Shown: positions 47,413 to 58,800, counted from the stretch's first letter. The stretch is 64,000 nt of DNA from Erythroxylum novogranatense (GCA_029891385.1 CM057228.1:80960964-81024963), one strand, 5' to 3'. Numbers and translations are program-made. The notes: generated from the sequence alone by a model not told the origin.

Positions 47413-50215
47413 TGTTGGAACCCCTTCCTGGTGAGTCACGGTTCCGACATCCTACGTGACATCTGGACGCGCTTCCTACGAGGGAGGAACTCCTCACCGC
47501 AGAAGACAACTTCAAATCGATCTTATTTCAGTTCCTCTTGAGTGAAACTTGAAAAATTCATCCTAATCTCCTCAATAAAATTGATCTACTTAGGGCCCAA
47601 AATTGAATCTGATTCCTAAACTAAAATGAAATTCCATGTCTCTAGGTTAATTAGAATTAAAAATCTCCTCAATCGGATCTCTATAGATCAAAAAATCGCC
47701 CAAATATAGAATTATATTCAAAATCGCCACATAATTGACTCTCTTTGATTTAATTCGTAAATTCTAAATAAAACCTGAAAGCTCTAATTTTACCAAAAAG
47801 GGGTAGAATTTTTTATTTTTTATTGAAAACCAATGCTTCGAAAACCGAATAAATCGGAGGTCAAACGAAAAAGTTATAAGCGAAAAAGTGAGGTTGGAGG
47901 TTAAAAATAGAAAATCAGAAAAATCAGAAAAGAAAATAAAAGAAAAATCAAAACACCTCAAACAGCGTCGCCCGGTGCGGCCCCGCTTGCGATCGCGAGC
48001 AGCTCGCAGGAGCGAGCCCCTCGCGAGGCGAGGCACTCGCTCATAAATCTATATATAATACCAGATTTTTCCAAAATTCATAACTTTTGCTCCCTTACTC
48101 CAAAATTGACAAATTGGGTATCAAAAGAAAGCTCAAATGAAGCTCTACAACTTTCAAGAAGGATTCGAAAATTAATTTAACCTCTAAGGGAGTCAAAAGT
48201 TACTTCAAAGATACTGCTCAAAATGAAAAAGTCCTACTCAAGGCCAGAAGTTTGAAAATTCATATCTTTTAACACATTAGCCTAAAAATGTCACATTTTA
48301 CCTCAATGGAAAGATAAAAAGATGATTTACAAATTTCATGCAGGGTGAAAAAATCGATTCAGTCATTAATAGAGGTAAAAATTCACTCAAATGTACTGCC
48401 TATATAATGACCAATCAAACAGTAAAAATAACCATATGAACAGTAACTAAATTTTTCCCAACCTCATAACTTCTTATTCCTAACTCAAAAAATTGCATAT
48501 AATACATCAATGGAAAGAGTAAGAGACAATCGACATCTTTTGTGAAGAATGCAAAAATCAATGCAGGCTCTAAGGAGGTGAAAACCCCTTCCAAAGATAC
48601 TACCCACACAATACCCTTATCAACAGTAACTGCAATCTTTCAAACTTTATAACTTCTTCATCCTAAGTCCAAAAGTGACAAATTATATACCATTGGAAAG
48701 CTTTAAACATGTAATGCAATATTCAAGAAGACCTCGTAATCCAATTCAAGCTTTAAGAGGGTCAAAAATAAAAACAAAGTTTCTACCCATTTTTACAAAA
48801 ATTTGACAGCACCTCCCCTAAAAATCAACTAGCCAAATCTTTAATCTTCAACCCAAACTTAAGCACCTACACAAAACTGAATCTCCAAAATCCTCAATCT
48901 CCCAAAACACAAACCAATCCATATATATTCTCCCAAAACACAAACCACACTCCTATACATCTAATCATTTTCAAACTATAAAGCAATACATTTCAAAGTA
49001 ATATATACAAGAATTCCTTACTACTCAATTCTTTTACATTTACATGAACAACATAGGTTAATACAAAGCTTTAGAGGGCATTTTAGCCCTAATACAACAA
49101 AAGTATCCAAAAGTCAAATTACAAAGAAAATTACATAACCAAATAACCTTTTTGCTAAAATGCATCTAAAGCTTTGGTACTAAAATCCAACTTCCAAAAT
49201 CAAATAAAACAGGAGTAATGCCTTGATTCGGTGCCTTTACTCATTTTCTCGCTCGTCGCCTGTGGAGGAGAAAATCGGGTGTGAGTTCGACGACTCAGTG
49301 GGTAACAATTTAATAATCAAGAATAAGCAAAAACATTCTTTAACAATTACTTTCAAAGCGATTTTACCAAAATCATCTTTGCCCTTAAGAAAATCTCCAT
49401 AATATTCAATTGATCTAAACATTTACAAAAAACAACATAGACATACAAAAACAACATAGACAAAGCATATCACATAATCACATAGAGGTTGGTTTGGGTT
49501 TATGCAACGGAACGTACTACACATTCTTGCGAAGCGGTCATGTGTAGCTGTGAAACTTATGGGAGTCCGTGAAGAGCTCCAAGGCCACTAGCCGGCAGGA
49601 GGGAGAAGCCTATGAATTAAACAAGTGCACTTGACTTTTAAGGGACCACCTCAAACCCTTATAAACATGCATTTCACATAATTCACAGATAAACGCCCAA
49701 AATGACATTTTTTTCCGAAATCACATATTCTAATCTTTTTCACTTAATAAAGAAATTTCAAAAGTCTCCACAATGTGTTTACTTACAAAAGACATCTCAT
49801 ACAAGTTTAAATCATCACAAAGAGTAATTAATTCAAAATTTAAGAGTCATAAGAAAGCATTAAAAGACATTTATTAAAGGCAATTAAGTAGCTTATTAAC
49901 TCAATTATTAAAAAGTCACCCACCTTAATTCCTTTATCTTTAATCTTGGTCAATTTTCCTTTCCTCTAACTCCAATTGCCTCTCTTGACCTTCATCAAGC
50001 ACAATAATCCCATGTTAATATGAGATATCAAAATTGGAAATTCTAAAGAAAGGAAAGCATGAATTAAAACTTATATAACCTTACCCATGCCTTTCCTAAG
50101 CTATTAAAACCAAAATCCATCTACAAAACTAACAATTTTCGAATTTCTCTTACCTTAAAAGCCTCCCACGAAAATGGCTTTTTTTGCCTCTAATGGAAGA
50201 TTACACCTTTCCCTT
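47413..50215 (-). repeat. LTR M: chromovirus-type LTR, 5' end missing
   Basis: Starts tgttggaaccccttcctgg in plus orientation, closely like the start of S2, and is cut at 50,215 by LTR F. It has four degenerate modules beginning near 48,077, 48,253, 48,462 and 48,645, a GC-rich stretch with ctcgcgag-type words (47,965-48,040) and a ctacacat/atgtgtag hairpin. Non-coding; the frames within it are chance. Confidence 0.78.
49517..49547 (-). other. LTR hairpin ctacacat...atgtgtag (M)
   Basis: Perfect 8-bp arms around a 15-base loop, equivalent to the hairpin in LTR I, with an A-T at the third pair. Confidence 0.62.
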
Positions 50216-52146
50216 TGTAACATCCCATCACCGATGGGAAGGGTAAAATAGTTATTTCGGACGGGTTATGAGTGTGTAAACTAGTCTCGGCATGGTCATA
50301 CAGATTATGGCCTCTATATATACATAAATTGTAAAATTTGTATATGCCCATGATTGTACATGCATTCATGACATTTTCCCGGCATATGTGTTTATTGTGA
50401 AAAAATATGATTTAGTGCTTGAAAATCGAATTGGAGTGGATTTTTGTGTATTTTTCATTTTTGTGGAATGTTAGAAATTTTTTCTGGAAAATTTTGGGGA
50501 AACTTTCGAGGCCGGAAAATTTTTCCAGTGGCGGACTAATTTGGGTTTCCGGTACTAGAAATGACTATCCAATGGCACTGAAAAATTAGATACATGATTT
50601 TAGAATTTATTACTTTGAGCCATTGGAATTTGGAGACAAAATTGGACTAGAAATTGAATTGTTATTTGAAATGAATTAATGAGGGCTTAAAAATAAGACA
50701 AGTGGCAAGTGGCACATGTCACTTGCCTACTTAGTCTTATGCTTAAGTGTTGTATAAATATCCTACCTTTTTCAAGCTTCCACGATACTTGTCTTTCAAA
50801 GGCTTTTGGAGTTTGGTTTTAGGGATTCTTTCTCCTCTTCTTCGTGGCTTCTTCCCCTTGCTTCTTCGTAAGTTCTTCTTCCACCCTACAAAGAATTTTC
50901 TTGTTTATTTGCTTGCTCTTCTTCTCTTCACACATAAATCCACACTTAAGCCTTGGGATGATGATGATTATTGTGTGGCTGAGTGATGGTCGTGTATATG
51001 AAGTGAGGTAGAGGAATTTGGGAAAAACTTGGAAGATTGAAGCTTTGGAGCTTGTTTAGGTGAGAACTAAGTTATATGTGTTTAATTTAGTAGTTAGAAG
51101 CATTTATTGTGCTTTATTGTGCATTAATTTCATGAAGTTTGTGGGTTGATTGAATGGTTATAAGTTTATGTTTGTGTAAGGATAAATGACAAGGTAGGTG
51201 AAGTATGTGAATTTAGTGTTTTGGATGGGTTTTGATGATGATAGATAAGTGGTCATTAAAGTAAGAAACTTGTGAGTGTGTGCTGCCAATTTGTGACTAT
51301 TTATTCAAGTGAATGGCTTGATGAACTTGTGGCTGATTTCTTAGCTAAAGTGGATGTTTATTGATTTAGGAATGGTGTTAGAATGAAAGGAGTAGAGTTA
51401 GGTATAAAATCTGGAAAATTTACCTTGAGTATGTTTCAGGTTTTTAGTCATAACTTTTGATATGGTTATGCTATTGAGTTTAGGTTTGGCTTGAATTAAA
51501 CTTGGTAAATTTGGATAGAATTCTTATGAAGGAAGTTCTGTCCAATTGTGGCTTGAAAGGGGTGGAATTTTGCTTTGAAAGTAAGATATGTGTGCAGGGT
51601 GTACAATGGTGCTTTTAACATTGAAAGATTTATGACCAGAAACTTTGGGAATTTTTATAGGCTAAAGTAGACTGATTTTGTGAATTTGGTCTTCATGAAA
51701 GTTGAAGATTTTCTTGCTAGCTTTCTATCTCCACTAAGTATGATATTTTTCTATGTGTAGGTTGAAAGTTATGACTTGATTATTTTCGGATGGTAATTGA
51801 TGTATTAATGTGTTTTGGTGTGTGTAATGTCGCTAAGTATGGATTTTGTGGTTACTGTGTTCTGAAGCTAATTTTGGACTGTTATGGTTAAAATTAGCTC
51901 AAGTGATCTTATGGAAAGTTATAGAGGAATGTTGTAGCTTTGTAATTAGGTGTAATATGTTATTTATGGATATAAGGATTGTAAGTTAAGCATTTTTAAA
52001 GTTTGGATATGGTTTAAGTGAAATGGTTGTTTAACAAGCTTTAACAGAACAGCCACATTAATGGGAGAATTTGACCTAATTAGAGATTGAATTTGCTTCT
52101 AAATCCTTCATGAGAATTGTAGCATGTGTCCTGATTGTTAGACCAA
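50216..52146 (+). repeat. LTR F: chromovirus-type LTR, 3' end missing
   Basis: Starts tgtaacatccc at the break in LTR M and is cut at 52,146 by the copia element H. A TATA box (tataaata, 50,753-50,760) lies about 540 bases in, followed by a CT-rich leader-like stretch. From 51,440 on it is homologous to LTR J (opposite strand). The frame at 50,747-50,986 overlies the TATA box and is not taken as a gene. Confidence 0.72.
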
Positions 52147-53177
52147 TGATGGTTGACAAATTAAATCCCTTTATGTTTTGATAATAATAAAATATCTAGA
52201 ATTAGTTAAGAAATTATTTCAGGTATTATTCAATGAAAGAATTGTGCAAATCAAGATGAGCAAGTGTTTAATCATTAAAGAATCAAGATAGGAGGTTTCT
52301 TATAAGGTAAATGGCATAAAACATGAAGATTATAGAAGATTTGGATGGATGTTACCGTTGAAGGCAACACAAGTCGACTTGTAAATCATAAGTCGACTTA
52401 TATATGAAGATATATCAACACAAGTCGACTAACCATACACAAGTCGACTTATCGAGGACGACAAGTTGACTTACATAGCAAAAGTCGACTTATTGGAGAG
52501 CGGAGTTACAATTTTTACGTAAATGGTTGAAACAAGTCGACTTATTCATTCGACAAGTCGACTTATGGATGCACCAAATCAACTCCAACGGTCCAATTAG
52601 CCAAAAATAGAATGGAGATTATCAAGGAACGGTAATATTAATCAAGCAACGGCTAGAATGAGCTCCAACAGCTATATTTCTTCAAGTATAAATAGAGGAT
52701 GATGGAAGAAGAGTAGACACAAGTTCTACAAGCCTAAATACTCTGCTATTGCTTCAAATTGCTCATTATTGTTCTTACTTTGCTACAAATTGTATTGAGC
52801 ATTTATTCTTCAATCTTCATCTTGTTTATCTTACAATTTGAGTGACTAGTGAAAGGTCACGTGTGAGGTTGGATTTGTGCCAGAAGACAAATCGTTTGTA
52901 AGGTAGCTTGAGCTGGAATTCAAGTGGCGTTGTAAAAAGTTCACACTCAACTTCAAAGTGTGCAATAAAGTGATTGGCAAAATCCTAAGTGGGAGCTTAG
53001 GTAGAGGACGTAGGTCTTAGCACCGAACCTCTATAAAAACAGTGTTTGATCTTCTTCCCTACTCTGTTTATTTAAATTTATTTAAATTGTTTGTGCGTGA
53101 ATTAACTTTTGATTTTGTTGTAAAAACTTACAAAAAGATTAAGGATCTATTCAACCCCCCCTTTTAGATCATTTACA
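52147..53177 (+). repeat. 5' LTR of element H
   Basis: About 1.03 kb. The start is taken as tgatggttgac at 52,147 (it could be the tgac at 52,154) and the end as tttaca at 53,177 next to the PBS. Contains the AAGTCGACTT array and a TATA box. Confidence 0.7.
52371..52694 (+). promoter_or_regulatory. Putative promoter of H with AAGTCGACTT array
   Basis: Perfect palindromes AAGTCGACTT start at 52,371, 52,390, 52,441, 52,482, 52,534 and 52,555, with variants at 52,432 and 52,463. The TATA box tataaata is at 52,687-52,694, about 120 bases after the last copy. The promoter role is inferred. Confidence 0.6.
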
Positions 53178-53179
53178 AT

Positions 53180-53191
53180 TTGTATCAGAGC
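53180..53191 (+). other. Primer binding site of element H
   Basis: TTGTATCAGAGC, one base different from the usual TGGTATCAGAGC site in this alignment, directly after the LTR. Confidence 0.75.
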
Positions 53192-53205
53192 AGAAGTATC
53201 CAGGG

Positions 53206-54570
53206 ATGGCACACAATAACCTAGCGGAACAAGGTAACACAAACAACCGCCCTCCTTTATTTAATGGTACTAATTATTCTTCTTGGAAAAATCCTATGAA
53301 GTATCACATCATAAGCGAAGGAGTGGAATATTGGAAGATAATTGTCTTCGGTCCACAACCACCATTAAAAGAAAATGGTGAGTTAAAAGCAAGTGGAATC
53401 GATGACAATGATGGGAGACAAGCTTACATCAATGCGAAAGCAATGAAGCTAATTTACTGCGCTCTCAGGGTTGAGGAAAGAAACCGAGTTAACTCATGTA
53501 CCAGCGCCAAGGAAATGTGGGAGAGACTTCGTATCACCCATGAAGGAACCAACCAAGTCCGAGAGACAAAGATCAACATGCTGCTTCATGAATATGAAAT
53601 GTTTGTCATGAAAGAAGGTGAGTCTATTTCCACTATGCTTGATCGTTTTGCAGAAATCATAAATGGATTAGGCAACCTTGGAAAGCATATGACGGATAGT
53701 GAGAAGGTAAAGAAAATTCTACGCTCACTACCAAAGGATTGGGACTCACAAGTCACCGCCATTATGGAGTCCAAAGATCTCAATCATCTGGAATTCAACG
53801 CCTTGGTGGGATCACTTATCAACTATGAGATTATTCTCAAATCCAGAGGAGGTAGAGGTAAGCCACAAAAATCTATTGCTTTAAAAGCTAATACTTCTTC
53901 TGTTGATGAAAGTGATGAAGAAATAGATGAAGAGGAGGAAGATGAAGAGATAGCAATGTACGTTAGAATTTTGAGAAAATTCAAAGGACTTCTCAAAAAT
54001 CGTAGGAAGGAATTAAATGGTGGAAGAAATGGAGAAAAGAAAAAATTTGCAATTGACAGAAAATCCAAGGGCTACGACGAAAAGAAAGGTAACGGAGAAT
54101 GTTGGAGATGTGGAAAACGGGGACATCTCGCAAGAGAATGCAAAAGCTCATCCCCCATATCAAACTTCCAGAAAAATGACAAATACGACAAAGGAAAAAG
54201 GAAAACTAGCCTGGTGGCAACTTGGAGTGATGATGAGGAAGCATACCAAAGCGATGATGAAAACAACTTGGCACTTATGGCAAAAAGTTCATCAAGTGAT
54301 GATGAAATTGAGGTAACTTTCAATGACCAAGATCTAAAAGATTCTTTTGATGCTTTACAAGCTGATTTTCAAAAAGCTATTGAGATTAACAAAAAATTAA
54401 GAAAGAAAATACGAGAATTGGTTGCTGAAAATAATACCTTACATGAAACAATTGATGATTTAGATAGTCCAAAGGAAGATCATTCTGCATGCCTTATTGA
54501 AAAGGAAAAACTTATTTGTGAGCTTGATAGACTTAGAAAAGAATTTTCGTATGTGGTTGGAAATTTTTGA
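53206..54570 (+). CDS. gag of SIRE-like copia element H
   Basis: 454 residues from the ATG at 53,206, 15 bases after the PBS. N-terminal copia gag domain with PPLFNGTNYSSWK (residues 16-28), then a UBN2-type region with AKEMWERLRITHEGTNQV and NMLLHEYEMF, LRSLPKDWDSQVTAIMESKD. A very acidic stretch (DESDEEIDEEEEDEE, about 236-250) is followed by a Lys-rich segment and a CCHC zinc knuckle CWRCGKRGHLAREC (299-312). The last ~70 residues look like a coiled coil. The stop TGA at 54,568 comes from a one-base shift in the run attttt: the reading continues in the next frame (NGNEKFEKLLSLQR). So the true gag/pol frame was longer and this is a slightly truncated product. Confidence 0.88.
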   Translation: MAHNNLAEQGNTNNRPPLFNGTNYSSWKNPMKYHIISEGVEYWKIIVFGPQPPLKENGELKASGIDDNDGRQAYINAKAMKLIYCALRVEERNRVNSCTSAKEMWERLRITHEGTNQVRETKINMLLHEYEMFVMKEGESISTMLDRFAEIINGLGNLGKHMTDSEKVKKILRSLPKDWDSQVTAIMESKDLNHLEFNALVGSLINYEIILKSRGGRGKPQKSIALKANTSSVDESDEEIDEEEEDEEIAMYVRILRKFKGLLKNRRKELNGGRNGEKKKFAIDRKSKGYDEKKGNGECWRCGKRGHLARECKSSSPISNFQKNDKYDKGKRKTSLVATWSDDEEAYQSDDENNLALMAKSSSSDDEIEVTFNDQDLKDSFDALQADFQKAIEINKKLRKKIRELVAENNTLHETIDDLDSPKEDHSACLIEKEKLICELDRLRKEFSYVVGNF

Positions 54571-54928
54571 ATGGAAACGAAAAGTTTGAAAAATTGTTAT
54601 CGTTGCAAAGATATTCAATCTCTAAACATGGATTAGGATATGATCCTTTTGATAGAGATTGTTCGTTAATTTCCAAATTTACCAAGGATGGAAAAATTGT
54701 TCAATGTGCTAGATGCTTGAAAGATGGTCATATAGAAATTGCTTGTAAGAGTATTAGAAGATGTGTTAAGGTTAAGAAAATTTAGGTTATTAAAGGCACA
54801 ACACCACCTAATGTGGTTTATATGGCTAACCAAAATGGACCCAAAATGGCTTGGGTACCTACAAGAAGAAAGAACGTTGATATTGTAGGTACAAGCAAGG
54901 GATGAAAGGCCGTCAACCACTTGGTACA
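54571..54928 (+). pseudogene. Continuation of the gag region of H
   Basis: In the shifted frame it reads on through LGYDPF in another register, then VQCARCLKDGHIEIACKS, which contains a second CCHC-like set, and KMAWVPTRRKN, a SIRE-type pre-protease motif. A TAG after VKKI and a TGA after GTSKG interrupt it. Element B follows at 54,929. Confidence 0.7.
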
Positions 54929-56421
54929 TGATTGGACCAAATTTATACTATAAATCAGGCCCATTTTCTTTAGTAATTATGCATCTGTTGACTCCTGATC
55001 TATAATTTTCATGCTTATTTTGGTCCCGCACATTGAGTTTTGATAAATTGCATATTGTCAATATTTTGTTGTCATTTGTCATTAATTCTGCATAATCTTT
55101 ATTGGGACAATTGATACTGCAAATGGGTTGTATTTTGTAGGACCAAAGTAGTCAACAATTAAGAAGTCAACACGCCGCAGTTATTTGGGACGAATCAAGA
55201 CTCTCCATTCGCCGCGGCTAATTAATGGTGTTTAATTCATTCGCTGCGACGAGTGACCAAATTCATTCGCCGCAGCGAACTACAGTCATTCGCCGTAGCG
55301 AATGTCGGGTGACCCGAACCAAAAATGGCAAAAGTATCCACTGTTCCGATCCGGCCCGCACAGTTCCCTATAAAACCTTACCATTTAGGGCAAATGAGAA
55401 GGGGGGCCGCCTACAAAAGAGTTCTTCGTTTTCTCTTCTCTTCGTCTTTTCCAGTTTTCTTCGTTTTCTTCTTTTCTGTTTTCTGTTTTTGATCTAACAG
55501 TCTCTCATTCTGTGTTTGATTTCAGGTTTAGTCACAGGCGACGATCATCGCAGTCATTTCCTTCATCTCTACTCTTCCGCATTCGCCGTCTGAGCATGGT
55601 CTTCGGTGATACTTCAACAATGATGGAGTCGTCCGTAGTCATGAGTGGCTAAGCTCATAGTCTTCTGAAATGTTGCGAGGGTTGGAGTTCCAGAACTAAA
55701 CAAGGGGTAATCAATCTTAGTTTAGGATTTCATAATGTATTTGCACAATCCGAGTTGGTATTTTGCAATGTATTTCTGATTGAATCCTGCTATAGTTTAG
55801 TAGGATGTTAGACTTTGATTTGTGTTATGGATTGACTATTGTTGAATACTGTGCTTAAATACATGGAGTTCATGTATATCAGTTAAATGATTGCATTAAC
55901 TAATTTAATCTGCCTAGTTGTGTTTGATTGAATTGGTTGTGTTATTATTTGGTTGATTTAGTGCATTAATCAATCCATGCATACACTAAGGGTTTTAACA
56001 AGTTGTAATTAATCGAGTTGATTAATTAATTCTTGGACTTAACGAGTTGTTAAGGTTTTATTTTGAAACTTAGTGGATTTCAAACTGACATTATTTGAAC
56101 GATGATGACCCGAGCTACATTTTCGGAGAGTTTTAGTAATTTGACTTCAAACTTGTTTAATTTCAATCATTTAGTTTTCTAAAATTCTAAAACATTTATT
56201 CTTATTTTGGCTTAGTTTAATTTCTAATTAATCAAATCAAAACCCCTTCTATTGCTTTAATTGCATGTATCATTCAAACATTAGGCTAGTCTACGATCGA
56301 TTGATGCATTGGTTCCTTGAGAGTCGACAGGAGGTTGCATCTGTATTGCAATCCTTGGTATAAATTTAATTTGACCGATTTCGGGGATCAATTTTAATAT
56401 TGAGCGATAAACCGCCGATCA
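54929..56421 (+). repeat. 5' LTR of element B
   Basis: 1493 bp, tgattggacc...gccgatca. Matches 63,135-64,000 with frequent single-base gaps and A's LTR on the other strand. Confidence 0.9.
55207..55375 (+). promoter_or_regulatory. Putative promoter of B with ATTCGCCGCGGCGAAT-type array
   Basis: Four palindromic copies at 55,207-55,220, 55,239-55,252, 55,265-55,279 and 55,288-55,303, each a variant of attcgccgcggcgaat. TATAAAA follows at 55,369-55,375, 66 bases after the last copy, then a CT-rich leader (55,420-55,500). Confidence 0.6.
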
Positions 56422-56427
56422 AATTTT

Positions 56428-56445
56428 AGGCGCCGTTCTGGGAAT
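56428..56445 (+). other. Primer binding site of element B, degenerate
   Basis: aggcgccgttctgggaa matches the tRNA-Asp site tggcgccgttg.cgggga with several changes, 6 bases after the LTR. Confidence 0.7.
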
Positions 56446-56984
56446 CAAATTAATTGGTTCTCTAGGTTAGCCGATGTTTGTTTTGATTTTAATTTTGTTT
56501 GCATTTTGTTTGCATTGCATAATTTCATTTAATTTACATTACCTTAAGTGTTTTTAGTGTTAATCCTGTTTGTTATTTCATTACGCTTTGTTTAAAGTGT
56601 TTATTACGATTGTTCTTGTTTATTGTGCGTAATTTTAAGTTAATTACATTTTGCCTTGCTTATGCATGCTTCTTGGTCGTGACGAGTTCCTCATTAAATC
56701 ACAAATGAGTTCATCAAATCATCTTGACGAGTTTATATTCGCCGCAATAACATTCTGATTTATTCGGTTAAGCATTGCGTGTTCTTACGTCGCGTAACTT
56801 GAGTGAATTGAAGCCTTGCTATCCGTTGTCGTTTTAGTGAGCTATCTTAGGTGAACTTCTCTTGTGCATGCCCGTAGACTTAGGCTAGTTCATTTTCAAC
56901 CTGAAATTGGCGACACCTTAGACAACTTAGGAAGAACAAGAGAGAGCAAGAAAGACTTAGAACACTAGATCGATTAGAATCGAG
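56446..56984 (+). other. 5' leader of element B
   Basis: Untranslated, AT-rich, with short gccgcaat/gacgagtt motifs around 56,680-56,790; colinear with the leader of element A. Confidence 0.6.
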
Positions 56985-58800
56985 ATGGTGAACAACAAGA
57001 ATATCGGTCGACCACCCGAGATGGAGATCATGGTCTTAACGGTGACCAGAACGCGTAGATGACAACAATGCGAACATCGGGCGTGGGACCATCCGAGAAG
57101 CTACAACCTCGGACGTACACTACGATCCTTTCATCTGCTTTTCCCTAACTTCGATGTAAATTTGAAGTCAAAGGTTTATTGATTAACTCTCTCCCCAATT
57201 TCACGGTTTAACGGGAGAGGACCCTACATGCATCTTGAGCCCTCACCATGATCTGTCGAGTATGAAGCTGTAGGAGCACATCTGGACCAGTCTTTGTGGA
57301 AAGTCTTCCATTTGTCGTTAGAAGGAAAGGCCCGGAGTGGTACATGAGCCTCCCAAGGCATGTTGCGAATGCCTATCACAGTTGGGCCAACTTACGGAAA
57401 GCTTTTACGGAAAAGTATTTTCCGACTTCTAGGGCGTCGTCGATGAGAAAGGAGATATATTCTACCAAACAAGATTATGGCGAGTCCTGTATGATTTTGG
57501 AGCAATTTCAAGATCTGTTGTCTCGGTGCCCCATCATTAGATCCACGATGAACAAGCTGGTTCAATATTTTTATGATGGGGTGAAGAATCAAGAGAAAGG
57601 GATGTTGGATCTTTGCGTCGGAGGTTCATTGATTGACCTCACGCGCGCCAAGCTTAGGCCCGATTAAGAGAATGGCCTGAATCATCAACGATATAGTGTC
57701 GCGATTCCGGGAATGTGAATGAAGTGGGAGCCATGTCAGCTCAAACTAAGAGGATGGAGAGCCTGGAATCGAAGGTAGATTCTTTTGAACATCGGATAAC
57801 TTCCCAGTTATCCTCAATCACGACGGAGCTGAAGAATTTGAATGTGCATCGCCCATCAACTTCCACTGAACTAGTCGCACCTAGTTGCGAATCTTGTGGG
57901 TCAGTGATGCACATTTCAAGTGTTTGTCCTGGCAGATATGAAGAAGTCTCCGCAATGTATCAAGGTAGACAGGATCGGAAATGGGACCCGTATTCCAACA
58001 CATATAATGAGGGATGGAGATCCCACCCAAATTTTAGTTGGAGGAGTAACGAGGGAAGAGCACCAAACCGCTTTCGGCAAGGGAGTGGAGGACAATCTAC
58101 AAACCAGTTCAGGATCAACAAGCGTTGGCGGTTACAACAACCACCGCCACCCAAGGAGGACACCAACCAAGCTGCTGCATGGTATGATGGCGTTGATGAA
58201 AGAGGAACGAACTTCCACAAAGAAATCAATTCAACGCCATCGCAAACCTCATCCAACAGACTCGACTAAGAATGCTGCCCGCTTTAGTGCCTTGGAGAAA
58301 CGCATGGATCAATGGGAAACCAAGGCCGAGAACTTGAACTCATATGTCACTCAATTGTCTAATAATTTGAGTGACAACCAAGTAAATGGCGGGACCATTC
58401 CCTCCAACACGGTGATTAACCCAAGAGTTTAAGCGCAATTGAGTTGAGGAGGAAAGAAAGTGCATTTCACCATTCACGAAGAAGAAGAATGCACCGAGGA
58501 AATTGAGGTTGAAGAAGCGCCTCAAGTGAGAGAGAAGCAAGTGTGCGATCGAGAGTGATCGCGAAGAGGTGTTGAGAAATAAGAAGCAATCACCAATTGA
58601 GGATAAAGAGCAATCATCGAGCATATTAGGAAGAAGAAGCGTAAGGATAAATCGAGCAAAATGACCACCCCATGAAGGAAGTCAACAAAGGACCTCCTTT
58701 TCCGAACTCATGTCGATGAGCAAGAAGGTCAATGAGCTAAAACATGAAAAGGAAATTATTGACCTGTTTGAGAAGGTTGAAGTCAACGTGCCCTCTGCTG
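56985..58800 (+). pseudogene. gag of element B, frame-broken
   Basis: Begins at ATG 56,985 (MVNNKNIGRPPEMEI) and soon meets a stop. Readable further on: the HGLTGEDP region (near 57,210), VVRRKGPEWYMSLPRHVA and WANLRKAFTEKYFPTSRAS (57,300-57,440), DLLSRCPIIRST, KVDSFEHRITSQL (57,770), and the CCHC knuckle C-x2-C-x4-H-x4-C at 57,886-57,927. A charged C-terminal tail continues to about 58,800. The order is the same as in A. Multiple shifts make it inactive. Confidence 0.82.

Larger units (their letters stand above)
52147..54928 (+). mobile_element. Element H: 5' part of a SIRE-like Ty1/copia element
   Basis: 5' LTR, tRNA-iMet-like PBS and gag on the plus strand. The element is interrupted at 54,928 by element B and its pol and 3' LTR lie beyond the window. 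LTR wording (ttgacaaattaaatccc... at the start, ttcaacccccc near the end) and the long gag with acidic stretches fit the SIRE/Maximus lineage. Confidence 0.82.

Noticed and set aside
47965..48040. GC-rich palindromic words in LTR M as another promoter array
   Set aside because: They lie near the 3' end of the LTR in sense direction, far from the expected TATA box, so they do not fit the rule seen in A, B, C and H.
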